DNA from: JBCLLP01 sp039738635
GTDB lineage: Bacteria; Patescibacteriota; Saccharimonadia; CAILAD01; BJGX01
Direction: 5' to 3'
Assembly (NCBI GenBank): GCA_039738635.1
Contig: JBCLLN010000006.1
Span: 1-54,214, forward strand
Length of the DNA: 54,214 nucleotides
The notes under the pieces were generated by a model, which saw only the letters and a list, made by a program, of their open reading frames with translations, was not told where the DNA came from and did not search any database. Positions 8,008 through 17,397 of the stretch are shown here, in pieces (the first letter of the stretch is position 1; the number at the start of each line of letters is the position of its first letter). A program made the translations under genes and the position numbers.

Positions 8008-10074
8008 TTATATATCCAAGTTACTTACGCTCTTAGCATGGGTCTGAATGAAGTTCTTACGGGGTGCTACTTCCTCGCCCATCAGCTTATTAAATATAGC
8101 ATCGGCCTTCTCGGCATCTTCTACGGTCACTTTTAATAATATTCTATTAGCTGGATCCATAGTGGTCTCCCAGAGTTGATCGGCGTTCATTTCGCCCAAT
8201 CCCTTATAGCGTTGGATATTAATGCCGGCTTTTTTAAGTGGGTTTTCAAATGATTCATCCTCGTTCTCATTTTCTGCACCAGTTACATCCTCGGCCAGCC
8301 TTGCTAAGTCCTGGGCAGTTGTTACCTTAGTTTTTGTTAGACTGGTCTTGGATAGCTTCTTGGTCTTTTCGTTGGCTGACTCTTTAATTGAGGCCATAAT
8401 ATCATTTATCAACCGGTCGCGCTCTTTATCGGAATAGGCGTAGTTAGAGCTTTTGCCCTTAGACACCTTAAATAATGGTGGCTGGGCAATATATATATGC
8501 CCGCCGTTAACTAACTCTGGGAAGTGCCTAAAGAACAATGTCAAAAGCAATGTCCTAATGTGCGCACCATCAACATCAGCATCAGTCATTATAATAATTC
8601 TATTATAGCGCAGTCTGGCTATATCAAAGGTTTCACCAATACCAGTACCTAGAGCAATGATAAGGTTCTTGACTTCGTTGTTTGCTAGCATTCTATCTAG
8701 CCTGGCTCTCTCAACATTGAGTATCTTACCACGCAGCGGCAAAATAGCCTGGAAATTTCTATCCCTACCTTGCTTTGCTGAGCCTCCAGCAGAGTCACCC
8801 TCTACAATATACACTTCACTTTTGGTCATATCCTTGCTACTACAGTCCGCTAGCTTACCTGGAAGTGTCATCCCCTCCAGCGCCCCCTTGCGAATTACAC
8901 TATCACGGGCCGCCCGAGCTGCTAGCCTGGCCCTAGCACTAAGCACACCCTTTCCAATAATTTTCCTAGACTCTGCAGGGTTTTCTTCAAGGTAGTAGCT
9001 AAAGTACTCATTCAGGACCTTCTCTACTATATTGCGGATTTCAGGATTGCCTAGCTTGGCCTTGGTCTGACCTTCAAACTGCGGATCAACTAACTTAATA
9101 GACACAATTCCAGTTAAGCCTTCACGAACATCATCGCCGGTGAGGTTTTCTTCTTTTTCCTTTATGAGTCCATTTTTACGGGCATATTCGTTAATAACTC
9201 GGGTTAGGGCAGACCTAAAGCCTACCACGTGAGTTCCACCATCGGAGTTATAGATGTTATTAGCAAAGGCTCGGAGTTGTTCGTTGAAACTATTGCAATA
9301 TTGGATAGCAATCTCAACAACGACATCATCGACTTTTTTCTCGACATAGAAGGTGGGGACATTGAGTACTTCCTTGCCCTTATTGAGATGCTCTACATAG
9401 CTTTTAATGCCACCTTCAAAATAAAAACCATAGCTATGCTTGGACCGTTCATCAATAATATTAATATGTACGCCCTTAGTTAAATATGCCTGGTGTCGCA
9501 AATAGTCTAGCACTGTCTTATAACTATATTTGGTGCTCTCAAAAATTTCGTCGTCGGCCTTGAAGCTAATGGATGTTCCGCGTTTTTCGGTCTTGCCGAT
9601 TTTTTTAATACCAGTCAAAGGAACGCCACTTTTATAATTTTGCTCGTACTCGTAGCCGTCCTTCCAGACAGTTGCCTTTAAATCAATAGACAAGGCATTA
9701 ACCACGCTAATACCCACTCCATGTAGCCCGCCGGAAACCTTGTACCCCCCACCTCCAAATTTTCCGCCAGCATGCAAGACTGTTAGGACAGTTTCTAGGG
9801 CCGATTTACCAGTAGTCTTGTGCTTATCGACCGGAATCCCACGCCCATCATCACTCACGCTCACCCAGCCATTTTCGTGTAATATAACCTCAACTATGGT
9901 AGCCTCACCTGCCAAAGCCTCATCAATAGAGTTATTCACAAGCTCCCATACCAAATGATGAAGGCCCTCTATCCCAGTGCCACCAATATACATCCCAGGT
10001 CGCTTACGGACAGGCTCTAGTCCCTCCAGTACCTGGATTTGATCGGCATTATATTTTTGCTTATTTACGGCCAT
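8008..10074 (-). CDS. gyrB: DNA gyrase subunit B
   Basis: GyrB supplies the ATPase and TOPRIM parts of gyrase. The N-terminal GHKL ATPase shows NNSIDEAL, DDGRGIPVD and GGLHGVG; the transducer domain follows. The TOPRIM metal site has EGDSAGGS and MTDADVDGAHI, and the C terminus has RYKGLGEMN. At 688 residues it is near the usual short form, with a modest charged insertion (serine, lysine and glutamate rich) between the TOPRIM and tail. The start ATG lies after a 70-nt leader from a consensus promoter (10146-10174), and gyrA follows 8 bp downstream. Confidence 0.98.
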   Translation of the reverse strand: MAVNKQKYNADQIQVLEGLEPVRKRPGMYIGGTGIEGLHHLVWELVNNSIDEALAGEATIVEVILHENGWVSVSDDGRGIPVDKHKTTGKSALETVLTVLHAGGKFGGGGYKVSGGLHGVGISVVNALSIDLKATVWKDGYEYEQNYKSGVPLTGIKKIGKTEKRGTSISFKADDEIFESTKYSYKTVLDYLRHQAYLTKGVHINIIDERSKHSYGFYFEGGIKSYVEHLNKGKEVLNVPTFYVEKKVDDVVVEIAIQYCNSFNEQLRAFANNIYNSDGGTHVVGFRSALTRVINEYARKNGLIKEKEENLTGDDVREGLTGIVSIKLVDPQFEGQTKAKLGNPEIRNIVEKVLNEYFSYYLEENPAESRKIIGKGVLSARARLAARAARDSVIRKGALEGMTLPGKLADCSSKDMTKSEVYIVEGDSAGGSAKQGRDRNFQAILPLRGKILNVERARLDRMLANNEVKNLIIALGTGIGETFDIARLRYNRIIIMTDADVDGAHIRTLLLTLFFRHFPELVNGGHIYIAQPPLFKVSKGKSSNYAYSDKERDRLINDIMASIKESANEKTKKLSKTSLTKTKVTTAQDLARLAEDVTGAENENEDESFENPLKKAGINIQRYKGLGEMNADQLWETTMDPANRILLKVTVEDAEKADAIFNKLMGEEVAPRKNFIQTHAKSVSNLDI

Positions 10075-10145
10075 ACGCTACTTCGTTTCCTTAAGTCTTA
10101 GTTTAAAATAAATAATAAGCCTTTAGTTAGCTTATATATAATACT

Positions 10146-10174
10146 ATTATAGGGGATTAGCTAATTGCAAGCAA
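10146..10174 (-). promoter_or_regulatory. gyrBA promoter
   Basis: On the minus strand TTGCTT (10169-10174) and TATAAT (10146-10151) are separated by 17 bp, about 70 bp before the gyrB start codon. It is the only good promoter in the 136-bp gap between gyrB and the upstream gene. Confidence 0.65.
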
Positions 10175-10210
10175 TCTAATTAGAGCTAGCACCAACATAA
10201 TAGAGTAGAG

Positions 10211-12664
10211 CTAAATACCTAGGCTCTTTTTAATCTCTTCGGCTACCTCAGCTTTTGGCTTAGCATATTTAGACCTACTCAACTCTTTCATTTGAGCCAA
10301 TATCTCGGGCTTTGATATGCCCAATGGTGGCATTATTTCTTTCATAGAAAATGGCACGGTGGGTTTTCCTTCTGAAATTATTTTAATTGCTGCATAGTGA
10401 TTCTGGGTGTTTATTAAGTCTGGGGCGCTAAATGACGGCGCAAACTGCTTAACTACGAACTCGGCATCATCGGGCCCAATCCTAAAACTTATAATAGAAC
10501 CAACATTACCAAATACCGAATCTCTAATCTTCTCATCTAATTGAGATATGAATTGATTAGCCATAATCATACTTAAATGGTATTTCCTGGCCTCGGATAA
10601 GATTGTAGCGATGGAGTCGGTGGAGTAGTTTTGGAACTCATCTATATAGAGGCTAAAGTCACGGCGCTCCGACTCAGCTACATCGGCTCTGCTCATAGCA
10701 GCAATTTGGAACTTGATAATGAAAATAATACCCAGAAGCTGGGAGTTAATATCCCCCAGCAAACCCTTAGACAAATTAATAAATACTATCTTGCCATCAT
10801 CCATCATCTCTCTTAGGTCAAATGCTGATTTCTTTTGGCCTACTATATTGCGCATAATCTCATTATTCGCGAATGCCCCAAACTTAGACACAAACCAGCC
10901 AAGCATCTCGGACTTGGAATGCTGGTCAGTCTGAGCCATCTCGCCAGTCCAGAAGTCTTGAATAACGGGGTCAGTGACATGCTTAAATTTCTTTTTCAGA
11001 TATTCATCATCGATAAATACCTTGGGAATCTCAATAAAAGTTCCACCTTCAGGGTCAGCCATTACGGTCAGGGCGGCGTTCCTAAACCACGCCTCAAACC
11101 TAGGACCCATAAAGCCTTGTCTATGTGGATCATAAATTTTATAGAGCATAGATATAGCCTCTTGGACCAAGAAGTCTTTTTGCTCTGGGTGCTTGGGGTC
11201 AAACTCCATAAGATTCCAGCCCATCGGGAAGTTTGCGTCGCCAGGGTTGAAATAAACCACATCCTCGGCTCGCTCTGGTGGGATCTTGGACATCAGCTTC
11301 TCGGCAGTATCACCGTGTGGATCAATAAAAGCAACTCCCTTGCCGGCGTATATATCCTGGATGATGCAATTTTCTAAAAACACTGATTTGCCTGTACCGG
11401 TCTGCCCTATAACATAAATATGCCTGCGCCTATCATCGTCTGATAAGCGTATAATCTCTTCTCGGCCTTGATAAAAGTTAGTACCCAGTATCATACCATC
11501 ATCGCTTAGGCCAGAAGGAGCAGCCACCTCTCGCATACCCTTTCTCTCTACATTCGTGCCTATTGGTATGGTCTTACTAGGTAGGTGAAAGATTGTCGCT
11601 AGCTCCACTGTATTAAACACTAACTTTCGGTATAAAATATCTCTATGACTCCAGTTGCTATGGCTAGGGAAATATCTAAATATAAAATCCGTAGCAAGTG
11701 TTGCTGTATTTTTGGCCCCTATAAATTTTAGTTTATTGGAATTATTAAGATTGAGCTGGGCATAGCCAAGCTTTAAGCTATCTATAACAGCCTCTGCTGA
11801 ACCAGGGGTCTCAGAACTTGCTATAACCCTAATGACAGACTCAAATACGGGAAATTTAGATTTCTCTTCAATTAGTTCACTCTTCTTTTGATCAATACTA
11901 TCCGGCTGCTTTTGATTTTTATTGCTATCAGAATCCTTAGTAGATCCAAGTGGGGCTGCTATTATTTCGGTAGCTGTGCCAAGAATCTTTTCTGAGCCAG
12001 ATTTTTTACTAGAATTAAGTAGCTGTTTAGAAGCACGCCTGGCTTTCCTAAGCCACTTTTTGCTGGCTGGTCTAATTAATATCTGAATAGCAGCTCCTTC
12101 GCCATCATCAAGATTAGAAAGTGATGACATAATTCCTACAAACGCATCCTGCTCACTCATCTGGTAGGTATTGAGGGGATAATAGCTAGGCTTTGCTAGC
12201 ATAAACTCACCACCAACAACTCCCGATATCATTGCTGTCTTTGAGAAAATATTTTCATCGTCTTTTTGCTCTATTTGAATACCTGGATAGCTAGCACCAA
12301 GCGCTTTTTTAACTGGCACTAGTAACTTAGCGGGCACAGCTATATAAAAAAATATTTCCTTACCATTAGCAACAACCTCAAAGCTTACATAGCGTTGGCC
12401 ACGAAGGCTAAACTTTTTTCTACCTATACCTGTCAGCATTCTAAATATTCCCTCAGCTTTAGAGGCATTTTCTCTGACCTGCTCCCTAAAATCCCTTGTG
12501 GAATCTTGGGCCACCTCCAATGGTGGTATCTTGACTAACAGAGTTACTAACTTTAGACTTCTCTCGACATCCTTGTGCCTACGAGTCTTAACTATATAAT
12601 AAAAAGTACCCGCCCCAGCGATTGCCAACAGACTGGCGATAATAATTATAAAAAATAAATACAT
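10211..12664 (-). CDS. Conjugation-type ATPase (VirD4/TraC-like), membrane anchored
   Basis: This 817-residue protein starts with one transmembrane helix (about residues 4-24), followed by a 350-residue poorly conserved domain, then a RecA-like motor of the FtsK/HerA/VirD4 superfamily. Walker A is GQTGTGKS (about residue 421) and Walker B is FSLYIDEFQ (about 675); FIDPHGD and SEARKYHLSM are typical of the type IV coupling and DUF87-type ATPases. These proteins pump DNA or proteins through membranes or act in pilus systems. Homologues are widespread in Patescibacteria genomes away from plasmids. No other conjugation gene is near, so a role in DNA uptake or in cell-surface transport is possible. 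The family is secure, the job is not. Confidence 0.85.
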   Translation of the reverse strand: MYLFFIIIIASLLAIAGAGTFYYIVKTRRHKDVERSLKLVTLLVKIPPLEVAQDSTRDFREQVRENASKAEGIFRMLTGIGRKKFSLRGQRYVSFEVVANGKEIFFYIAVPAKLLVPVKKALGASYPGIQIEQKDDENIFSKTAMISGVVGGEFMLAKPSYYPLNTYQMSEQDAFVGIMSSLSNLDDGEGAAIQILIRPASKKWLRKARRASKQLLNSSKKSGSEKILGTATEIIAAPLGSTKDSDSNKNQKQPDSIDQKKSELIEEKSKFPVFESVIRVIASSETPGSAEAVIDSLKLGYAQLNLNNSNKLKFIGAKNTATLATDFIFRYFPSHSNWSHRDILYRKLVFNTVELATIFHLPSKTIPIGTNVERKGMREVAAPSGLSDDGMILGTNFYQGREEIIRLSDDDRRRHIYVIGQTGTGKSVFLENCIIQDIYAGKGVAFIDPHGDTAEKLMSKIPPERAEDVVYFNPGDANFPMGWNLMEFDPKHPEQKDFLVQEAISMLYKIYDPHRQGFMGPRFEAWFRNAALTVMADPEGGTFIEIPKVFIDDEYLKKKFKHVTDPVIQDFWTGEMAQTDQHSKSEMLGWFVSKFGAFANNEIMRNIVGQKKSAFDLREMMDDGKIVFINLSKGLLGDINSQLLGIIFIIKFQIAAMSRADVAESERRDFSLYIDEFQNYSTDSIATILSEARKYHLSMIMANQFISQLDEKIRDSVFGNVGSIISFRIGPDDAEFVVKQFAPSFSAPDLINTQNHYAAIKIISEGKPTVPFSMKEIMPPLGISKPEILAQMKELSRSKYAKPKAEVAEEIKKSLGI

Positions 12665-12673
12665 AATATGCTA

Positions 12674-13084
12674 CTAATTAACATCTAGATTAAACCTTGT
12701 TTTCAAATACGCTCTGCTTAACGCATGTTGCGCTTCTTCTTCATAGTATGGATCGTATTGGGTTTTTCCAACAATTTCATCAGCCTTATCTACCCAAACT
12801 TTTTCAATATCCCCGTGATCTTTGGCTGGGAGTGACTTCAAAGACAGCTCATATGAATCGCTAATCAGCTCGGTAGCAACAGAGTTGGTGCTAGTAGCTA
12901 CTTTAGGAGTAGCAATGAGTGCTGTTTTTGGCTTAGTTTTAGGATCGCTTTTTACAGACTCTATTAAAGACTTTGTTGGCTGTTCCGAGTTATTACCAGC
13001 TTCAATGCTAATACTACTCTGCTCAACTGTGCCAACAGCTGGGGCAATATTAACCTTATCTGGTTGTTTTGAATCTGACTGCAT
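12674..13084 (-). CDS. Small acidic partner of the ATPase gene, unknown
   Basis: This is a 136-residue protein with no recognised domain. Residues 1-85 are low complexity (Ser, Thr, Lys, Pro rich) and probably disordered. The last 50 residues are predicted helical, with a charged pattern around LPAKDHGDIEKVWVDKADEI and a tyrosine/glutamate-rich end. It ends 9 bp before the membrane ATPase gene on the same strand, so the two are very likely co-transcribed and may interact. No signal peptide is seen. Confidence 0.65.
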   Translation of the reverse strand: MQSDSKQPDKVNIAPAVGTVEQSSISIEAGNNSEQPTKSLIESVKSDPKTKPKTALIATPKVATSTNSVATELISDSYELSLKSLPAKDHGDIEKVWVDKADEIVGKTQYDPYYEEEAQHALSRAYLKTRFNLDVN

Positions 13085-13137
13085 AGCTCTATTATAGCAG
13101 TTATGCTTATCATCATCTAGCTATCTATTGCATAAAG

Positions 13138-14607
13138 CTAATAATGAACCCATACCGGCGTGCCAATATCTGCCCATCCAAACAGAAACGCCGCTGCAGC
13201 CTTTGGCATATTTACACACCCATGACTACCATTGTAATAGTAGTCTTGGCCACCAAAAGAACTACGCCAATCAGCATCGTGCATACCATACCCGCTATAG
13301 AATGGCATCCAATAATCTACATATACATTATAGTCCCAGCCATACGGACGCCCATTGAGATATCTACTCGTTTCCTTAGCATAAATGCTAAATAAGCCAG
13401 TAACTGTAGGGAAGCCAGCTCCTGAGGCGCCACTAGTAATTGGGGTAGAAAATATTACTTGATTATCTTGATAGGCCCATAGTGTTTGACTAGATATATT
13501 GATTTCAATGTAGCGCCCATAATCTAGTGTTACGGACCTATTGGTCTCAGTAGAAAAAGCTATATCTTGCGCACTAACCGTTATAGAAGAGTCGCCTTTT
13601 TGGAGACTATTATATATCTCATCTGCGGCCTTAGCCTGATCAATAGCCCTGCCTACCTGGCCCTCGCGCTCTACAGATGAGACGCCATTTTTGATGTTTA
13701 GTTTTTTATTTATTGGAGCCGTATCTACTTGGTTGGCAATGGTCTGCAGGTAGCCCATAATTTGCTCCCGTGACAAATCTACATTAAGTATTGTGCTACC
13801 ATCTTGATTCTTGGCTTCACTAAATACTAGCCAGTGACCCTTGGTGGCTCTATCTGGTGAATAGGATTTGCCATCATAATTAAGAGATACTGCGTAATCT
13901 AATATTTTTATAGCTTTCTGTTTTGTCGTACCGAGGTCTTTAGCCTGCAATGGAGCTTTAACTGTTTTTGGCTCTAGTAAAAGATTCTGATCCTTGCCAT
14001 CTCCCAGTGAACTCTCTATGAGCCTGTTAAGGATTTCTTGGTCAATCTTTAGTCCGTCCTTATCAGGATATATTTCAACATTGCCATCCTTAACACTAAG
14101 TCCAGCATTGACAGGATTACTTCCAACAGAATTAACCACTCTAGAAGTAAAAATTTTTAGCTCTCGGCTATCTACTTGATAAGTATAGCCAAGCTGGCCT
14201 CTTTGGAGTGAATCAAGAAAGCCCAATATTGTAAGCGGAGAGTTACGGCCTACTTTATAAGCCATTTCTAGGGTGCTGTCTAAATCGTACTTGGCGCCTA
14301 GCTCGCTACTATTAGTCTCAAAGGTTTTATCGCCAACCTTAACCGTAAAACTTCTTTCTGTCTTGATGCTTTTTAGAATTTCCCTGGCTTGATTGCGGGT
14401 CTTGAAGCTAAGGTCATGGCCAGATACCGACACTCCTGGGAATATTACTCCTTCTGTCAGTGTTGATACGAGCAAATTTGAAGTCACGAAAACTATCATA
14501 ATTCCCATAAAAACAAACCATAATCTGGCGCGAAAGCTAGGGCGCTCGCCAGATTTAGATAGCTTGGGAGGTAAACTCAAAAAATGAGAGTGCGGTGGCT
14601 TATTCAT
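13138..14607 (-). CDS. L,D-transpeptidase with VanW/PG-binding repeats
   Basis: The 489-residue protein has a short basic N terminus, one transmembrane helix (about residues 29-52), two peptidoglycan-binding-4/VanW-type domains (about 60-330), and a C-terminal YkuD catalytic domain. The active-site pattern is complete: a histidine in GMHDADW, then SHGCVNMP (about 465-472) with the nucleophilic cysteine. Such enzymes form 3-3 cross-links in peptidoglycan or attach proteins to it, outside the membrane. It stands alone on the minus strand, 53 bp before the small gene preceding the ATPase. The domain order is the common one for Gram-positive-like cell walls and fits a monoderm cell. Confidence 0.93.
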   Translation of the reverse strand: MNKPPHSHFLSLPPKLSKSGERPSFRARLWFVFMGIMIVFVTSNLLVSTLTEGVIFPGVSVSGHDLSFKTRNQAREILKSIKTERSFTVKVGDKTFETNSSELGAKYDLDSTLEMAYKVGRNSPLTILGFLDSLQRGQLGYTYQVDSRELKIFTSRVVNSVGSNPVNAGLSVKDGNVEIYPDKDGLKIDQEILNRLIESSLGDGKDQNLLLEPKTVKAPLQAKDLGTTKQKAIKILDYAVSLNYDGKSYSPDRATKGHWLVFSEAKNQDGSTILNVDLSREQIMGYLQTIANQVDTAPINKKLNIKNGVSSVEREGQVGRAIDQAKAADEIYNSLQKGDSSITVSAQDIAFSTETNRSVTLDYGRYIEINISSQTLWAYQDNQVIFSTPITSGASGAGFPTVTGLFSIYAKETSRYLNGRPYGWDYNVYVDYWMPFYSGYGMHDADWRSSFGGQDYYYNGSHGCVNMPKAAAAFLFGWADIGTPVWVHY

Positions 14608-14640
14608 CTAATACTAGTATAGCTTAAAAAGCAATATTTG

Positions 14641-17397
14641 CTATAACACTTGTGCTTTTGGCAACTTAGCTAATGCCATAACGCACTTATTGAGTCTTAA
14701 TGATATTTCCTCAGAACTTGGGTTTGGTCCCAAGTCAAAGTTAACGGTAATGGTAATTCTTTTTCGATCTTGATTGTGAAGCTGATCATTTTGGTATTCC
14801 CCTTTAAACCTAATGGAGTGAGCATGCTTGGCTAGAGTAGTTCGGAGGTCACCATACATTCCACTACTAGGAAGCTCTACTGTGATATCTTTAGTAATAA
14901 TTTGATAAGCTTTGGCTGGAATAGCAACTATATTTTGCTCAGATTCTACGATTGTGCCGATATCAAATTCACCATATGACACTTCTTTGTTAATATCGAA
15001 CTGACCAAGAATAGCAGGGGAGAGCTGGCCATACTCACCTAGCCCCTCTTCTAGCCTGCCTGCTCTGGAGGTGATATAGCTTGGATTGGTGGTGAGTCTA
15101 GTGAGATTAAGCTCTAGCCTATACCAGCCAAGTAGCACATCTAGCACCCCTTTGAGCCTTAGCAAGCTATCCTCTCCCCATATTGAGACCCCTAAGACCC
15201 ATTTTTCAACCACTCCATCATTAATTTTTTCATATACTCTGCTTATCTCAAATAATGCCGAGCTATTGGAGGATTGATTTTTAGCAATCGCCCTGAGGTG
15301 GCTTGTTAGTAAGTTAGTGCGTAAATAATCCTGCTCGCTACTTAATGGATTTTCAATTTGTAAATACTTATTGGTGTTAGGGCTGACTTTTAAAATTTCC
15401 TTTTTGGACACAAAAGAATATGTCATAATTTCTATTAGCCCATAAGCACTGAGCTTAAACCTTAAAGACATTAGTGAGGTCAATAAATTGTGACAATCGG
15501 GCAGTGAAGGACTAATGAGAGGGAGGGTTTCGGGCATATGTCCATAGCCGATGGCTTTGGCAACTTCCTCAAACAAATCTACCTCACTCACAATATCAGC
15601 CCTCCACCAAGGAATTTGCACCGAAAGGATATGGTTAAAATTATCTAGATACCGCCTAGCGCCTAGATAATTATTTGATTTGGTATATTTGGTAACAGGC
15701 ACTAGCTGTGGCTTACCAGTCTGGCTTTGGATTGATGGTTTAGAGTATTTCGCCGAGGCTTCAAGACCGTCCGTAGCTTTAGCGTAGGAGGTTAGCGAAA
15801 GATGGCTAGAGCTTATGACCTTATTTTTACCAGCATAAATACCGATATCAGTAATGTTATTAGGTTTATTGCCACTTGGCTGATGCCCTAAGAATAATAA
15901 ATCTCCTGGTTTTAATCCAATATCAGGCACTTCCATGCTAGTGCCATATATTTTAACTGCGGAGCTACCGATATCCAGCCCAGCTTTAAGGTAGAGAGTC
16001 TGAGCTGAGTTTAGGCCATTATAAATCTTAGGAGTAGTAGTAGCTTTGGTGTAATTGCTACCTTGCAAGTCCTTTAGCTCTCTGGTAAGCGAAAAGTGAG
16101 TTGGCCGAAAGCCTCGCTTTGATAGTAACAATGCTACTTCCTTCTCTGCTAGCTTATAGCCTAGAAACTTTTCTGCCTTCCTGATGCGCAAACCCAAATA
16201 TGTAACTTCGTCTTTATCATTAGCTTGGAGGGCAGGGGAGTTGGCAATATCAGCTTGGCAGATTTCCTTTAGTAGGCCAGCAATTCTACGCATCGCTAAG
16301 TGGGGGAGTGTGCCAGGCAGGCCTTTTTCAAACCTAGCAGATGCTTCGGTGCGGAGCCCGTGCCTAAGAGCGCTCCGGCGCACAGTAGTTTTATTAAAAT
16401 TTGCTACCTCCACAACGATTTCGATAGTATTCGGTTTTGTTTCGGTTTTTTGTCCTCCCATAATTCCAGCTAGCCCAATAGCCCCCGAATCATCAGCAAC
16501 CACCAAATCTTCACCACTCAGCTTGATAGCCTTGCCATCCAGGGTGGTGAGGGATTCGCCTTTGCTGGCAAACCTAATTTTTATATTGCCAGAGATACTA
16601 CGGGCATCATAGGCATGAGAGGGCTGCCCATACTCTAGCATTACAAAGTTGGTAATATCTACAACAGGGTTGATAGTTCGTATTCCTGACGACAATAAGT
16701 TATCCACAAGCCACTTAGGGCTTGGCGCATCTACTTTCACGCGGGCTTTTAACAGCAACAAAGCATCGCATTCCCCTTGCAAGTTGACATTTAGTAATTC
16801 TGTGTTGTTGTATGCCCTATCGGCTATATTTGGCTCTACCAACGCATTATCTGCATCCATAGCGGCTATTTCACGGGCTAATCCGATATATGACATATAG
16901 TCCCAGCGGTTTGAAGGCGTCTTAATGTCCAAGATATCACTGATTATAGCAATGTCGCACAATGACCGCCCAATAGGTAGGGTAGGGTCTAGCTCTATAA
17001 TACCATTACGATCATTACCCATACCAAGCTCAAATGCCGAGCATAGCATTCCGTGGGAAATCTCTCCTCGTATCTTAGCTTCCTTAATTACATTTCCATC
17101 TGGCAATACACTTCCTATCTGAGCTAGTGCTACTACCAGGCCGGGCCGTACATTATCAGCCCCACAAACAATATCTACCTCACCACCATCAGTTTGTACT
17201 TTTACTAGCCTTAGGGTTTCAGCATTAGGATGTTTGGACTCTGATACTATTTGAGCCGTGATAATTCTATAGTCCAGTTTTATTGAATACAATATTTCCT
17301 CAACCTCTACCTCTGTGCGCTCTAGGACCTCGGCCATAACTTCTGAGTTAAGATGGTTTTTAAGGTATGAATTAATAAGATTAACGCTGACTTTCAT
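14641..17397 (-). CDS. pheT: Phenylalanyl-tRNA synthetase beta, with inserted domain
   Basis: PheT pairs with PheS to charge tRNA-Phe. Visible parts are the N-terminal tRNA-binding OB fold (about 40-150, PNAETLRLVKV), the B3/B4 editing region with GGQKTETKP, the B5 domain, the catalytic-like core from IPWWRADI onward, and the C-terminal anticodon-binding domain (FDLGPNPSS near the end). At 918 residues it is about 120 longer than usual. The excess is an insertion of about 150 residues that splits B5 (see 15640-16100). It overlaps pheS by one base and is probably translated with it. The core motifs look intact, so charging should work. Confidence 0.97.
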   Translation of the reverse strand: MKVSVNLINSYLKNHLNSEVMAEVLERTEVEVEEILYSIKLDYRIITAQIVSESKHPNAETLRLVKVQTDGGEVDIVCGADNVRPGLVVALAQIGSVLPDGNVIKEAKIRGEISHGMLCSAFELGMGNDRNGIIELDPTLPIGRSLCDIAIISDILDIKTPSNRWDYMSYIGLAREIAAMDADNALVEPNIADRAYNNTELLNVNLQGECDALLLLKARVKVDAPSPKWLVDNLLSSGIRTINPVVDITNFVMLEYGQPSHAYDARSISGNIKIRFASKGESLTTLDGKAIKLSGEDLVVADDSGAIGLAGIMGGQKTETKPNTIEIVVEVANFNKTTVRRSALRHGLRTEASARFEKGLPGTLPHLAMRRIAGLLKEICQADIANSPALQANDKDEVTYLGLRIRKAEKFLGYKLAEKEVALLLSKRGFRPTHFSLTRELKDLQGSNYTKATTTPKIYNGLNSAQTLYLKAGLDIGSSAVKIYGTSMEVPDIGLKPGDLLFLGHQPSGNKPNNITDIGIYAGKNKVISSSHLSLTSYAKATDGLEASAKYSKPSIQSQTGKPQLVPVTKYTKSNNYLGARRYLDNFNHILSVQIPWWRADIVSEVDLFEEVAKAIGYGHMPETLPLISPSLPDCHNLLTSLMSLRFKLSAYGLIEIMTYSFVSKKEILKVSPNTNKYLQIENPLSSEQDYLRTNLLTSHLRAIAKNQSSNSSALFEISRVYEKINDGVVEKWVLGVSIWGEDSLLRLKGVLDVLLGWYRLELNLTRLTTNPSYITSRAGRLEEGLGEYGQLSPAILGQFDINKEVSYGEFDIGTIVESEQNIVAIPAKAYQIITKDITVELPSSGMYGDLRTTLAKHAHSIRFKGEYQNDQLHNQDRKRITITVNFDLGPNPSSEEISLRLNKCVMALAKLPKAQVL
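15640..16100 (-). other. NlpC/P60-like domain inserted in PheT B5
   Basis: Between the B5 half ending KRGFRPTHF and the half resuming LSVQIPWWRADI, about 150 residues (roughly 432-586) do not belong to PheT. They contain a pattern of the NlpC/P60 cell-wall peptidase fold: a helix LYLKAGLDIG, then LKPGDLLFLG (about 494-503), then DIGIYAGKNKVISSS (about 517-531). In active enzymes the helix starts with a catalytic Cys (DCSG) and the second strand with His (HVGIY). Here these positions read NSA and TDIGIY, so peptidase activity should be absent. The rest of the insert is Ser/Thr/Lys-rich linker. The resemblance is by eye. Confidence 0.65.
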
